Positions 28,656-36,721 of a DNA stretch of 64,000 bases are shown piece by piece. Source of the stretch: an uncultured Veillonella sp. (GTDB lineage: Bacteria > Bacillota > Negativicutes > Veillonellales > Veillonellaceae); assembly GCA_900556785.1 (NCBI GenBank), contig USQK01000001.1:1-64000 (forward strand), read 5' to 3'. The translations under genes were made by a program, and so were the position numbers. The number at the start of each line of letters is the position of its first letter. Position 1 is the first letter of the stretch. The notes under the pieces are model-generated. The model did not search any database. It was not told the origin of the DNA and saw nothing but the letters and a program-made list of their open reading frames with translations.

Positions 28656-29234
28656 ATGATTTTTGATATGATCAAAAACCTTTTTAACAAAAATGAGAAC
28701 ACGGAAAAGATTGAATATCTTGGTGTTGATAAAGATGGTAATAAAATATATGAAGGTTATTATCATGAGTTTAAGGGAATTCCTTGGGGTTTCAATAAAA
28801 CTACCTATACTAGAGAAGAGTTTGTTAAGGAGTTTTATACATGCTTAGAAGAGCATAAAGTTAATCCTGATAATTTACCACCATTAGTAGAGCCTGAAAT
28901 TTTTGTAAGCTATGAAGCTTGGATTGAAAGCAAAAGTCAGCTCCACCCTAATGAACATTTATACGAGGTAGACGAATTACTAGAAGACGATAAAGAAGAT
29001 GATATGTGGCAAGTTGAAATCTATGCTCGCCTTAAAGCAGATAATGGGCAGTACTTTACTACTGAAGAGCTTCTTTTCAAGATACATAACTTAATGGCCA
29101 ATAAAGAGCTCGGTGATCATGTATTCTTTGAAAATCTAGCCTATGATGATCACGAGTTTGAAGCTGACGATGCCGAAGATGTCGACGATGATGATGAAGG
29201 TACTCCTGTATTTGTTGTATGGCTCGGTAGCTAG
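28656..29234 (+). CDS. Stand-alone paralogue of the SUKH protein's acidic domain
   Basis: A 192-residue acidic soluble protein closely matching residues 316-503 of the upstream SUKH fusion (shared MANKELGDHVFFE, YEAWIES, DDMWQVEI). It has an Asp/Glu-rich tail (DDAEDVDDDDEG). ATG at 28656 has AAGGAGG 8 nt upstream. The open frame extends back to 28590, but those 22 codons (KSKHCLKDYKEDY) are a leftover of the duplicated coding sequence that now acts as leader. The family is not recognised. It is probably part of an immunity-type array. Confidence 0.8.
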   Translation: MIFDMIKNLFNKNENTEKIEYLGVDKDGNKIYEGYYHEFKGIPWGFNKTTYTREEFVKEFYTCLEEHKVNPDNLPPLVEPEIFVSYEAWIESKSQLHPNEHLYEVDELLEDDKEDDMWQVEIYARLKADNGQYFTTEELLFKIHNLMANKELGDHVFFENLAYDDHEFEADDAEDVDDDDEGTPVFVVWLGS

Positions 29235-29359
29235 TTCAATAGCTGTTTTCTCATAAACTATTATTTTAAAATCTGTACCCCATAGTTTTGTGTTGTTTGT
29301 TATAATTATCTTAAGATGATTTCATATACATATTGATGCTATGAGGGGACGTGTATTGT

Positions 29360-30382
29360 ATGTCTTTAAGTGTTGAACAGTTTTTATCTTTGTCTGATGC
29401 TGAACAGTTGCAAACTATTAAAGATCTTAATGATATCGGACAAGAGGAAATTATTATTGATGTTTTAACGGGGGTTGGCATTGATAACTTATCTGTACCT
29501 TTATTAGGCGAGCTTGGTAGAGCTTATAACAATAACGATAAACCGGAAGAAGCTATTAAAGTATTTAAGACCATTGATAAAGAACATAGAGATGCAGTGT
29601 GGCATTATCGTTGTGCTTACTCTTATGGATCTATTGCTTCTACTAATCATGAGGCTTATACATCAGAGAACATGCAACAGATGTTAGCTTTAGTAGATAA
29701 CGGTGTACAATTAGCTACTAAGGAAGGTCGGAATGATATAAGGGAATACTGCTTTGAAATCATGGATATGTGCCGTTTACAAATGGACTTTGAACAATGC
29801 GAAGTTGACTATCCTGATTTATGCTCTGCCTATAGCAAATATATAGCAGAGAAAAAGAAGAAAAGAGAAGGTGTACCTCGTCATCGCACTATCACTGTTG
29901 AAGAGATACAAGCTACAGACGATATGTGGACCATTAATGAGCCCATGTACTGGACTATCAATATTTATGGTTCGTATGATAACTATTTAGAATCTGCAAA
30001 AGGTTTCACCGTAGAGCAAAGATATCTTAACGCTATATGCTGGTATTTCGCTGAGGTTAATAATGGTGGGCATCATCAGTTCTTCTATAACTCTACGGGG
30101 ATTGTATGGGAGGATGCTCTAGCTGGCTTACGCCTCTTCAAGATGGATATATTAGCAGATAATTTACAATCTGTAATCGATTACTTTGGTGGGTCCATTC
30201 CATTTGATAGGGAAGAACGATGGACCATTTTGAAAGACTGGGAAAATGAAGAGGAGTTGTTCGATTTTCTCGATAAAAAAGATGATGTAGTCTATGAATA
30301 TGAAGGCATCTTTGAAGATGTATTTGTACATGAACATCCTGAATTATTTGTATTTGATGGAACCTATACAGTCTCAGAATAA
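29360..30382 (+). CDS. TPR-like domain fused to a DMP19-like (DUF4375) domain
   Basis: A 340-residue soluble protein. Residues 1-130 are paralogous to the middle of the SUKH fusion (GIDNLSVPLLGELGRAYNNN, YRCAYSYGS). Residues about 195-325 match the DMP19/DUF4375 pattern (YLNAICWYFAEVNNGGHHQF, then FFYNSTG, and IPFDREERW). In Neisseria, DMP19 is a DNA mimic that binds a transcription factor; others in the family are uncharacterised. ATG at 29360 is better spaced from GAGGGG than the in-frame GTG at 29351. It lies directly behind the acidic-domain paralogue, which makes a domain-shuffled cluster. Confidence 0.8.
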   Translation: MSLSVEQFLSLSDAEQLQTIKDLNDIGQEEIIIDVLTGVGIDNLSVPLLGELGRAYNNNDKPEEAIKVFKTIDKEHRDAVWHYRCAYSYGSIASTNHEAYTSENMQQMLALVDNGVQLATKEGRNDIREYCFEIMDMCRLQMDFEQCEVDYPDLCSAYSKYIAEKKKKREGVPRHRTITVEEIQATDDMWTINEPMYWTINIYGSYDNYLESAKGFTVEQRYLNAICWYFAEVNNGGHHQFFYNSTGIVWEDALAGLRLFKMDILADNLQSVIDYFGGSIPFDREERWTILKDWENEEELFDFLDKKDDVVYEYEGIFEDVFVHEHPELFVFDGTYTVSE

Positions 30383-30460
30383 GATTGGTGTATAATTAAC
30401 ACATATATAGTTGCTTTCACTATGATGTTTACTTTCACCAAATTATATTAGAGGTATTAC

Positions 30461-30946
30461 ATGTTAGACAAACAAGGCGTATATGATTGCCTACGTGACC
30501 ATCATATCAATTTTGAAATTACGGATCACGCACCGCTATTTAGTATGGACGATAAGCCCGATGTAGAGTTGCCATATCCTGAGTGGGATGCGAAGAATTT
30601 ATTCATTCGAGACCATAAACGGGAACATTATTATTTGATTACCGTTCGTGGTTCTAAGCGTGTGGATCTAAAACAGTTCCGTAAAGATCATAAGCTTAAA
30701 AAGATTTCCTTTGGTTCTGAAGAAGAGCTATGGGATATTTTGAAGATTAAACCAGGTCACGTATCTCCATTTTGTTTGCTCCACGATGAAGAGTGTAAGG
30801 TACATTATTATATTGATGCGGATTATAAAGATAATCTAATCGGTATTCACCCAAATCAAAATGATGCTACCGTATGGCTACAGGGAAAAGATTTAGTAAA
30901 CTTAATTGAAGAACATGGTACAATAGTAGAATATATTACATTGTAA
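30461..30946 (+). CDS. ProX/YbaK-type aminoacyl-tRNA deacylase
   Basis: A 161-residue single-domain protein of the prolyl-tRNA-synthetase-associated editing family (PrdX/ProXp-ala, YbaK fold). It shows the N-terminal ITDHAPLFS segment, NLFIRDHKREHYYLITV with the conserved lysine/arginine surface, and a C-terminal GIHPNQNDATVWL strand. Members hydrolyse mischarged tRNA such as Ala-tRNAPro in the cytoplasm. AGAGG precedes the ATG. It ends 21 bp before an unrelated exported protein. Confidence 0.88.
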   Translation: MLDKQGVYDCLRDHHINFEITDHAPLFSMDDKPDVELPYPEWDAKNLFIRDHKREHYYLITVRGSKRVDLKQFRKDHKLKKISFGSEEELWDILKIKPGHVSPFCLLHDEECKVHYYIDADYKDNLIGIHPNQNDATVWLQGKDLVNLIEEHGTIVEYITL

Positions 30947-30967
30947 TTTAGTCGAATCGGAGCATGT

Positions 30968-31735
30968 ATGAATAGAAAATTATTAAAACGTATTCTTGTA
31001 ACATCTGCTATTGCAGTATTAGGTGTGAGCACGTCCTTTGCGGCACTTGTTATGGAACGTGATGAAGGTTTAGACACAGCACCTAGTGTAGGTATGTATC
31101 GCTTCCAAGTTCCTGAGGAATTACAAGGTGCATATAATAGTGCAGGCGTCGCCAATCTAACAGCATCTATGGAGAAAGAGCCTAACACATTATCTATGAA
31201 TGTAGCGCATGTAAAGGGAAATCCATCTGAGTCTTATGTAGTAGAAATCTATAAAGATTTGGCGGCCATTGAAGCGCATCGTAAATCTGATCAGTATCAA
31301 AACTTTGTTAATGAAGTAGGTTCTAAATTAACAAATCGTAAAATGTACGACGTACAGTCTGTGCTATTGTTTGAAAAGAAAGATGCATTATCTATTGTCA
31401 ATGATGGTAAAGCAGTAGTGACATTAACAGAGTTTACTGTTAATAGCAATGATATCGATACAGTACAACGTCAATATCAACTAGATATAGAACGTGCTGT
31501 TCGAGACGATGCTGGCTATAAGGCCGGTTATGTGCTTCGTGAAAGAAATGCAAAAAATCATTGGTATGTCATTCAAATTTATAGTGATCAAGAAGCCTTA
31601 ACAAAACATCTAAATAGTCCTGGTTATCGCTTTATGATGAGCCAAATCCAAGGTAGTCTACAAAACGTTATCACAAAGGTACTAGATGGGGATGTCCTTG
31701 TCAACCATGGGGGACAAGCGTTTGTAAGACCTTAA
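30968..31735 (+). CDS. Exported protein with two ABM-fold repeats
   Basis: A 255-residue protein with a Sec signal peptide (KRILVTSAIAVLGVSTSFA, cleavage after about residue 25). The mature part contains two related ferredoxin-like repeats (about 75-135 ending ESYVVEIYKDLAAIEAHRKS, and about 160-235 with HWYVIQIYSDQEALTKHL), the pattern of antibiotic-biosynthesis monooxygenase/YgiN proteins. Most such proteins are cytoplasmic single-domain enzymes, so an exported tandem form is unusual. Quinol or heme-related chemistry in the periplasm would be a guess. Confidence 0.8.
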   Translation: MNRKLLKRILVTSAIAVLGVSTSFAALVMERDEGLDTAPSVGMYRFQVPEELQGAYNSAGVANLTASMEKEPNTLSMNVAHVKGNPSESYVVEIYKDLAAIEAHRKSDQYQNFVNEVGSKLTNRKMYDVQSVLLFEKKDALSIVNDGKAVVTLTEFTVNSNDIDTVQRQYQLDIERAVRDDAGYKAGYVLRERNAKNHWYVIQIYSDQEALTKHLNSPGYRFMMSQIQGSLQNVITKVLDGDVLVNHGGQAFVRP

Positions 31736-31775
31736 AACTGAATATAATATAGTATAATATAATCACAGTAAAGTT

Positions 31776-31810
31776 ACTGCTAGCATATAAAAATGTGCTA
31801 GCAGTTTTTT
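31776..31810 (+). terminator. Terminator after the exported ABM protein
   Basis: A 10-bp perfect stem (31776-31785 with 31796-31805) followed by six Ts. Confidence 0.88.
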
Positions 31811-31856
31811 GTTATATAATAGGTGAAAGTATAGTCTATACTAAAAGGAGTTACAT

Positions 31857-32636
31857 ATGACACAGCAAGAACGGTTACGCTATTTGGTTGAAGGCTTAGT
31901 AGCAGAATACAATGAGAAGCATAACGAACATATAGAGATCCCTATGAATGAAGAAGAGCAATTTACTCTCTTTCGATCTTTATGTAATATTCGTCCTGCT
32001 GGTGGAATGCCTCTTGAATGGATGAAGATAGAGGATGAATATTTAAATATAATGGCCCATGAGAAGGGAATCGTATTCATTAATGATATGGAGGAGCGAG
32101 AGACTCAGATTTATCTGTGGCAAGGAGACATTACTCGATTATCTGTAGACGCTATTGTAAATGCAGCCAATAATAAATTGCTCGGATGTTTTGCTCCAAA
32201 TCATAAGTGTATCGATAATGAAATTCATACCTTTGCTGGTATAGAGCTTCGCATGGAATGTGCTAGAATGACTGAGTATATGGAGATGCCTGAAAAAACG
32301 GGTGTGGCTCGTATGACCTATGGGTATAATTTACCCGCAAAGCATGTAATTCACACGGTGGGACCTATTATTTATGATGAGGTAACAGATAAGGAAAGAA
32401 ATGAACTAGCTTCGTGTTATCGATCCTGTTTACAACTAGCCAATGCTTATAACTTACACTCTATTGCATTCTGTTGTATTTCTACTGGTGAGTTTAGATT
32501 CCCTAATGAAGAAGCAGCACAGATTGCCATAGATACGGTACGAACCTATTTAAAAGAAACAAATAGTAAAATACAAGTGGTATTTAATGTATTTAAGGAT
32601 ATAGATTATGACATCTACAATAAATTATTGGGATAA
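31857..32636 (+). CDS. Zinc-type macrodomain protein-ADP-ribose hydrolase
   Basis: A 259-residue enzyme. A helical N-terminal extension (1-80) precedes a macrodomain: IYLWQGDITRLSVDAIVNAA, NNKLLGC, then the zinc-site pattern GCFAPNHKC, IELRMECARM, TGVARMTYGYNLP and VIHTVGPI. Zn-macrodomains of this kind remove ADP-ribose from proteins and often act with SirTM and lipoyl-carrier genes. Those partners are absent here, and the gene stands alone between terminators. AAAAGGAG precedes the ATG. It is the second ADP-ribose-removing gene in the region; the first, at 23645, is broken. Confidence 0.9.
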   Translation: MTQQERLRYLVEGLVAEYNEKHNEHIEIPMNEEEQFTLFRSLCNIRPAGGMPLEWMKIEDEYLNIMAHEKGIVFINDMEERETQIYLWQGDITRLSVDAIVNAANNKLLGCFAPNHKCIDNEIHTFAGIELRMECARMTEYMEMPEKTGVARMTYGYNLPAKHVIHTVGPIIYDEVTDKERNELASCYRSCLQLANAYNLHSIAFCCISTGEFRFPNEEAAQIAIDTVRTYLKETNSKIQVVFNVFKDIDYDIYNKLLG

Positions 32637-32738
32637 ATAATATACTCCTTTTGAAATTCATAAAAATACTGTATCATTTAATAATGATATATAAAAGGTT
32701 ATGAATGATTTGTTTGTTTAAGAAGGAGATAATGTACT

Positions 32739-33236
32739 ATGAATTATAAATACACCTATGAAAGCCCATTAGGAACTATGATTATGCTTGGTACATTATC
32801 ATACTTAACAGATTTGTTTTTTATCGATGAAGATCATGCACCAAGTTATGATGATGCAGAGTATATAGAGCAACTAACAGGTCCATTTGAGGTAACTATT
32901 ATGTGGTTAGACCAATATTTTAATGGTAAAAAGCCTTTTATTACACCTCCAATTCAGTTAGAAGGGACAGAGTTCCGTAAGTCTGTATGGTCTATATTAC
33001 AAACCATACCTTATGGTAACACTACAACATATGGAGCTATAGGTAAACAGATTGCACAGCAACAGGATAAAGAGAAATTCTCGGCTCAAGCTGTAGGCGG
33101 TGCAGTAGGGCATAATCCTATTTCCATTATCATTCCATGCCATCGTGTGATTGGTAGTAATGGAAAATTAACTGGCTATGCTGGCGGTATTGAACGCAAG
33201 AAATACATGCTTGATCTTGAAGCGAAACATAAATAG
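32739..33236 (+). CDS. ogt: Methylated-DNA--protein-cysteine methyltransferase
   Basis: A 165-residue suicide DNA repair protein that removes O6-alkyl groups from guanine. The acceptor is C134 in the IPCHRVIG motif, preceded by the helix-turn-helix region SILQTIPYGNTTTYGAIGKQ and VGGAVGHNP. The N-terminal domain is short, as in Ogt-type proteins. AGAAGGAG precedes the ATG. It is a single gene, convergent with the FAH-family gene. Confidence 0.95.
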   Translation: MNYKYTYESPLGTMIMLGTLSYLTDLFFIDEDHAPSYDDAEYIEQLTGPFEVTIMWLDQYFNGKKPFITPPIQLEGTEFRKSVWSILQTIPYGNTTTYGAIGKQIAQQQDKEKFSAQAVGGAVGHNPISIIIPCHRVIGSNGKLTGYAGGIERKKYMLDLEAKHK

Positions 33237-33286
33237 TACATATTAGATTGTAAAATCATATTCAAATAGACTTATAGAAAAAGAAG

Positions 33287-33333
33287 AAAGAGATTACTCA
33301 TGATGGATAGACTCATCATAGGTAATCTCTTTT
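33287..33333. terminator. Long bidirectional terminator, ogt / FAH gene
   Basis: An outer 11-bp stem (33287-33297 with 33322-33332) with A- and T-runs outside, and an inner 6-bp stem (33300-33305 with 33314-33319), between convergent genes. Confidence 0.85.
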
Positions 33334-33350
33334 GGTATATATAGGTGGGA

Positions 33351-34016
33351 CTATTTAAATTGATTTACTAAGGTACCAATGCCACTAATCGATATAGATA
33401 CGGTATCTCCTGATTTTAACCAACCATATTTGCTTTCATTTTTACCAAGTACAACACCACTAGGTGTACCGGTAAAGATAATATCACCCTCTTGTAGTGT
33501 AATATACTGAGATACAAACTCTATGATTGCATCTGGTGTAAATAACATTTGTTCTAATTTAGCTTGTTGACGCACTTCACCATTTACTGTTGTAGTAATA
33601 GTGGCATTGTCAAAATCAAAATCATCTGAAGAAACAATAGTAGGACCGATAGGGGCAAAGTTATCTAGTGATTTGCCGAGAATCCATTGAGAGCCTCTAA
33701 ATTGTAAGGCTCGAGCTGAAACATCATTTCCAATGGTATAGCCTAATATATGGTCTCTGGCCTGTTCACGAGATATATTTTTACCAGCCTTACCAATGAC
33801 GATAATCAGTTCTCCTTCGTAATCATAATGAAGGTTTTCATCTTGAATGGGAACTATATCTTGATGTGATGCCAATGCATTAGATGTTTTCATAAAGATT
33901 TCTGGAAAATCATGTGTAGCAAGACTAGTTTCCTCTATATGGTCTGCATAGTTTAAACCGATACAGATAATGTTTTTGGGATTAGTAATTAGGGTACGGT
34001 TAGTAGATTCTTTCAT
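33351..34016 (-). CDS. Fumarylacetoacetate hydrolase family protein
   Basis: A 221-residue single-domain member of the FAH superfamily. Visible family segments are ICIGLNYADHIEE, the metal-binding YDYEGELIIVIGK with its Glu pair, GYTIGNDVSARALQ, GKSLDNFAPIGP and IIFTGTPSGVVLG. Relatives are Mg2+-dependent hydratases, decarboxylases or acylpyruvate hydrolases. Oxaloacetate tautomerase/decarboxylase is one possibility, but the substrate cannot be fixed. AAGGAGG lies 8 nt before the ATG on the minus strand. Confidence 0.9.
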   Translation of the reverse strand: MKESTNRTLITNPKNIICIGLNYADHIEETSLATHDFPEIFMKTSNALASHQDIVPIQDENLHYDYEGELIIVIGKAGKNISREQARDHILGYTIGNDVSARALQFRGSQWILGKSLDNFAPIGPTIVSSDDFDFDNATITTTVNGEVRQQAKLEQMLFTPDAIIEFVSQYITLQEGDIIFTGTPSGVVLGKNESKYGWLKSGDTVSISISGIGTLVNQFK

Positions 34017-34181
34017 GAGAGATACCTCCTTAAGAGATGAGATACATATATTGTAAGTTAATTATAATATAAATCGGTAATCGGTATGTAATGAATATTT
34101 TTGACGAAATAATTATATAGAGGCATTTTTGTCACATCCTGTTTAGTATACTTAAACAAAGTAATAAAAGGAGGAGTTCCT

Positions 34182-35405
34182 ATGTATATGCATAGAAATG
34201 TGACAGATAAATTTATAGGTACCGTAGTATCTTGTGACATTATAAGTACGGGTAGCTGGTATGGTGATTTATCAGATGGCGTTCCAAAGGAAGTGAAATT
34301 AAATCGTAAAGATTACTATATTGAAGAGATACAACATATTTCTATTAAGGAAACCATTAGTGTTACCTATGGCATTAAATGGGAGCATATCTCGAAACCT
34401 GTAGAGGGTAAAATAGAATCCTTAACTACTAAGGAGTACTCAATTGACGAATCTAAAAAACAATATCTATTAGAGCTTATGGGGCGTAGATTTTCTGATG
34501 ATATTGACCTATATGATGAGGATGAGTGTGCTGTCCAAGTGCAGCTCATCAACACTGAGAATCAGGAATTTATATATGAATTTCCTTTTAATAATACCCT
34601 GAGGGCCATGTCTATACTATTCAGACAAATTCTGGGTATGTCTACATTACTTTTATTTGATGGAAATCGAGAAAAAGATAGAATTCAAGAGATACATATT
34701 GAAGTGCAAAAAAATATGTACCAAGAATATGGTGATGTATATACATTGAATTTTAATTGGAATGAGCCGTCTATTTCCATTGATTGTAATAGTAAGCAAT
34801 TTGGTCACTCTAGCCATAGTCATAGCGAGTATGTAGATAATCAAATGATTCATCAATTGAAGCAAGATATTGACTTTCACATTGGCGAAACGCTATATAG
34901 TCTAGATTCCTTTAGTCTTAGTGAAAGTCATGACCTTGATAGAGACCCTGCTCGTGGTGGTATAGTAACAGTACGTATTAAATGGGCGCATAAAGAGGAT
35001 ACATTGTTTATAGGGAATGTAACTAATCAGTATGTGCCCACTTGGTATAAAAATCTAATTAATTTTATACATGCTCATACAAGAGATAAATCTTTACAAG
35101 AGTTTTTACAATCAAATCATACATCTGATAGAAGAATTTATACGTATTGTTCTGTATATATTTTTAAGATAAACCAGGAATTTTATTATCGTACTGATAG
35201 AAATGATATATATGAAGGAGATATTGTAAAAGTTCCGTTTGGATCCGATAATGCGGTTCGTACTGGTCGTGTAGAATCTATTTCATATCATACGCGTTAC
35301 GACGTACCTTATGATTTGAAACGAACTAAATTTATTATAGATAAAGACATAGAAATTATTTATGATGCCAATCGTTATAGATATGATGATCCATATGATT
35401 TATAA
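34182..35405 (+). CDS. Hypothetical protein, 407 residues
   Basis: A soluble protein without a recognised family. AAAGGAGGAG precedes the ATG. The N-terminal 90 residues and the middle are beta-rich. The last 90 residues (YCSVYIFKINQEFYYRTDRN, then EGDIVKVPFGSDNAVRTGRV) resemble the small barrel that binds DNA 3' ends at the PriA N-terminus (GDxVxVPFG), which is only a pattern match. It is divergent from the FAH gene. A polar His/Ser patch (HSSHSHSEY) sits in the middle. Confidence 0.75.
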   Translation: MYMHRNVTDKFIGTVVSCDIISTGSWYGDLSDGVPKEVKLNRKDYYIEEIQHISIKETISVTYGIKWEHISKPVEGKIESLTTKEYSIDESKKQYLLELMGRRFSDDIDLYDEDECAVQVQLINTENQEFIYEFPFNNTLRAMSILFRQILGMSTLLLFDGNREKDRIQEIHIEVQKNMYQEYGDVYTLNFNWNEPSISIDCNSKQFGHSSHSHSEYVDNQMIHQLKQDIDFHIGETLYSLDSFSLSESHDLDRDPARGGIVTVRIKWAHKEDTLFIGNVTNQYVPTWYKNLINFIHAHTRDKSLQEFLQSNHTSDRRIYTYCSVYIFKINQEFYYRTDRNDIYEGDIVKVPFGSDNAVRTGRVESISYHTRYDVPYDLKRTKFIIDKDIEIIYDANRYRYDDPYDL

Positions 35406-35491
35406 GGCATCAAAATAAGTGGTATTCTATATTTTGTACTTAAATATACTTAACTTATTACATGTCTAATCTCTGTCCTCTATAGAATATG

Positions 35492-35520
35492 TTGAAATAA
35501 CTTGCTCATAGTGTTAAGAT
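35492..35520 (+). promoter_or_regulatory. Candidate promoter of ilvE
   Basis: TTGAAA (35492-35497), a 17-bp spacer and TAAGAT (35515-35520) lie 22 bp before the GGAGG site. No T-box or leucine-leader structure is seen. Confidence 0.5.
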
Positions 35521-35554
35521 TATAGGTATATTAATAAGCATGGAGGTTATTGTT

Positions 35555-36577
35555 ATGAGCAAGAATATCGATTGGGATAATCTCGGTTTTGGTTATGTAG
35601 AAACCGACTACCGTTATTTGACTACATATAAAGATGGTAAATGGGACGAAGGTGGTCTAATTACTGATGCTAACGTTGTCCTTAATGAATGTGCTGGTGT
35701 ATTCCAATACGCTCAAACTGTTTTTGAAGGTTTGAAAGCATACTATACAAAAGATGGTCACATCGTATGCTTCCGTCCAGATTTGAATGCAGAACGTTTG
35801 AATCAATCCTGTGAACGCCTTGTAATGCCTACATTACCTGAAGGTCGTTTCCTCGAAGCTGTAAAAGAAGTTGTAAAAGCAAATAAAGACTTTGTTCCTC
35901 CATATGGTCATGGTGCAAGCCTTTATATTCGTCCTTACATGATGGGTACAAACTCCGTTATCGGTGTAAAACCTGCTGATGAATATCAATTCCGTGTGTT
36001 TACAACACCAGTAGGCCCTTACTTTAAAGGTGGTGCTAAACCAATCAAAATTCGTATTACTGATTTTGATCGTGCAGCTCCTCATGGTACTGGCCATATT
36101 AAAGCTGGTTTGAATTATGCTATGAGTTTGTATGCTATCACTGATGCTCATAATGAAGGCTATGCAGAAAATATGTATCTTGATGCGGCTACTCGTACAC
36201 ATGTAGAAGAAACTGGTGGTGCTAACTTCATCTTTATTACTAAAGATGGTAAATTAGTTACACCTAAATCTGATAGTATCTTGCCATCCATTACACGTCG
36301 TTCTTTGATGTATGTAGCAGAACACTACCTTGGTATGACTGTAGAACATCGTCCTGTTCATAAAGATGAATTAAAAGACTTTGCTGAAATTGGTCTTTGT
36401 GGTACAGCGGCTGTTATTTCTCCAGTAGGTCAAATCGATACTCCAGAAGGCACTATTAATGTTCCTGCTGGCATGGATGATATGGGTCCTATCACTAAAA
36501 AATTATATGACACATTACTTGGCATTCAACATGGTGAAATCGAAGCTCCTGAAGGCTGGGTAGTTAAAATTTGCTAA
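35555..36577 (+). CDS. ilvE: Branched-chain amino acid aminotransferase
   Basis: A 340-residue fold-type IV PLP enzyme that interconverts Val, Leu and Ile with their 2-oxo acids. The PLP lysine is K183 in GHIKAGLNYA. Other family segments are VFEGLKAYYTKDG, SLYIRPYMMG, VEETGGANFIF and LCGTAAVISPVG. ATG at 35555 is chosen because GGAGG at 35542-35546 is 8 nt away; the ATG at 35540 overlaps that site. It is a single-gene transcript ending in a strong terminator. ilvE is close to certain, since D-amino-acid transaminases are shorter. Confidence 0.95.
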   Translation: MSKNIDWDNLGFGYVETDYRYLTTYKDGKWDEGGLITDANVVLNECAGVFQYAQTVFEGLKAYYTKDGHIVCFRPDLNAERLNQSCERLVMPTLPEGRFLEAVKEVVKANKDFVPPYGHGASLYIRPYMMGTNSVIGVKPADEYQFRVFTTPVGPYFKGGAKPIKIRITDFDRAAPHGTGHIKAGLNYAMSLYAITDAHNEGYAENMYLDAATRTHVEETGGANFIFITKDGKLVTPKSDSILPSITRRSLMYVAEHYLGMTVEHRPVHKDELKDFAEIGLCGTAAVISPVGQIDTPEGTINVPAGMDDMGPITKKLYDTLLGIQHGEIEAPEGWVVKIC

Positions 36578-36580
36578 TTA

Positions 36581-36618
36581 TTTAACTATGCAAATATGAT
36601 TTAATTATGCAAACATGA
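36581..36618 (+). repeat. Two tandem 19-bp units after ilvE
   Basis: Units 36581-36599 and 36600-36618 differ at two positions (TTTAACTATGCAAATATGA and its copy with ATT and AAC). They lie between the ilvE stop and the terminator, with no known role. Confidence 0.6.
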
Positions 36619-36627
36619 AAGTATATA

Positions 36628-36664
36628 AAAACGGCATCTACCGTATGATAGATGCCGTTTTTTA
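36628..36664. terminator. Bidirectional terminator, ilvE / thioesterase
   Basis: A 13-bp perfect stem (36628-36640 with 36649-36661) with A- and T-runs at either end, between convergent genes. Confidence 0.9.
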
Positions 36665-36721
36665 TTCTGCTAAAGATATTAGTAAACTAATGATTTTGAT
36701 TGATAAATATTCTAGCTATAT

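Noticed and set aside
30856..31188. Minus-strand open frames such as this one, and similar ones opposite smc, uvrA, pyc and pnp
   Set aside because: They lie antisense to strongly supported genes, lack ribosome binding sites and show no domain, so they are shadows of codon bias.
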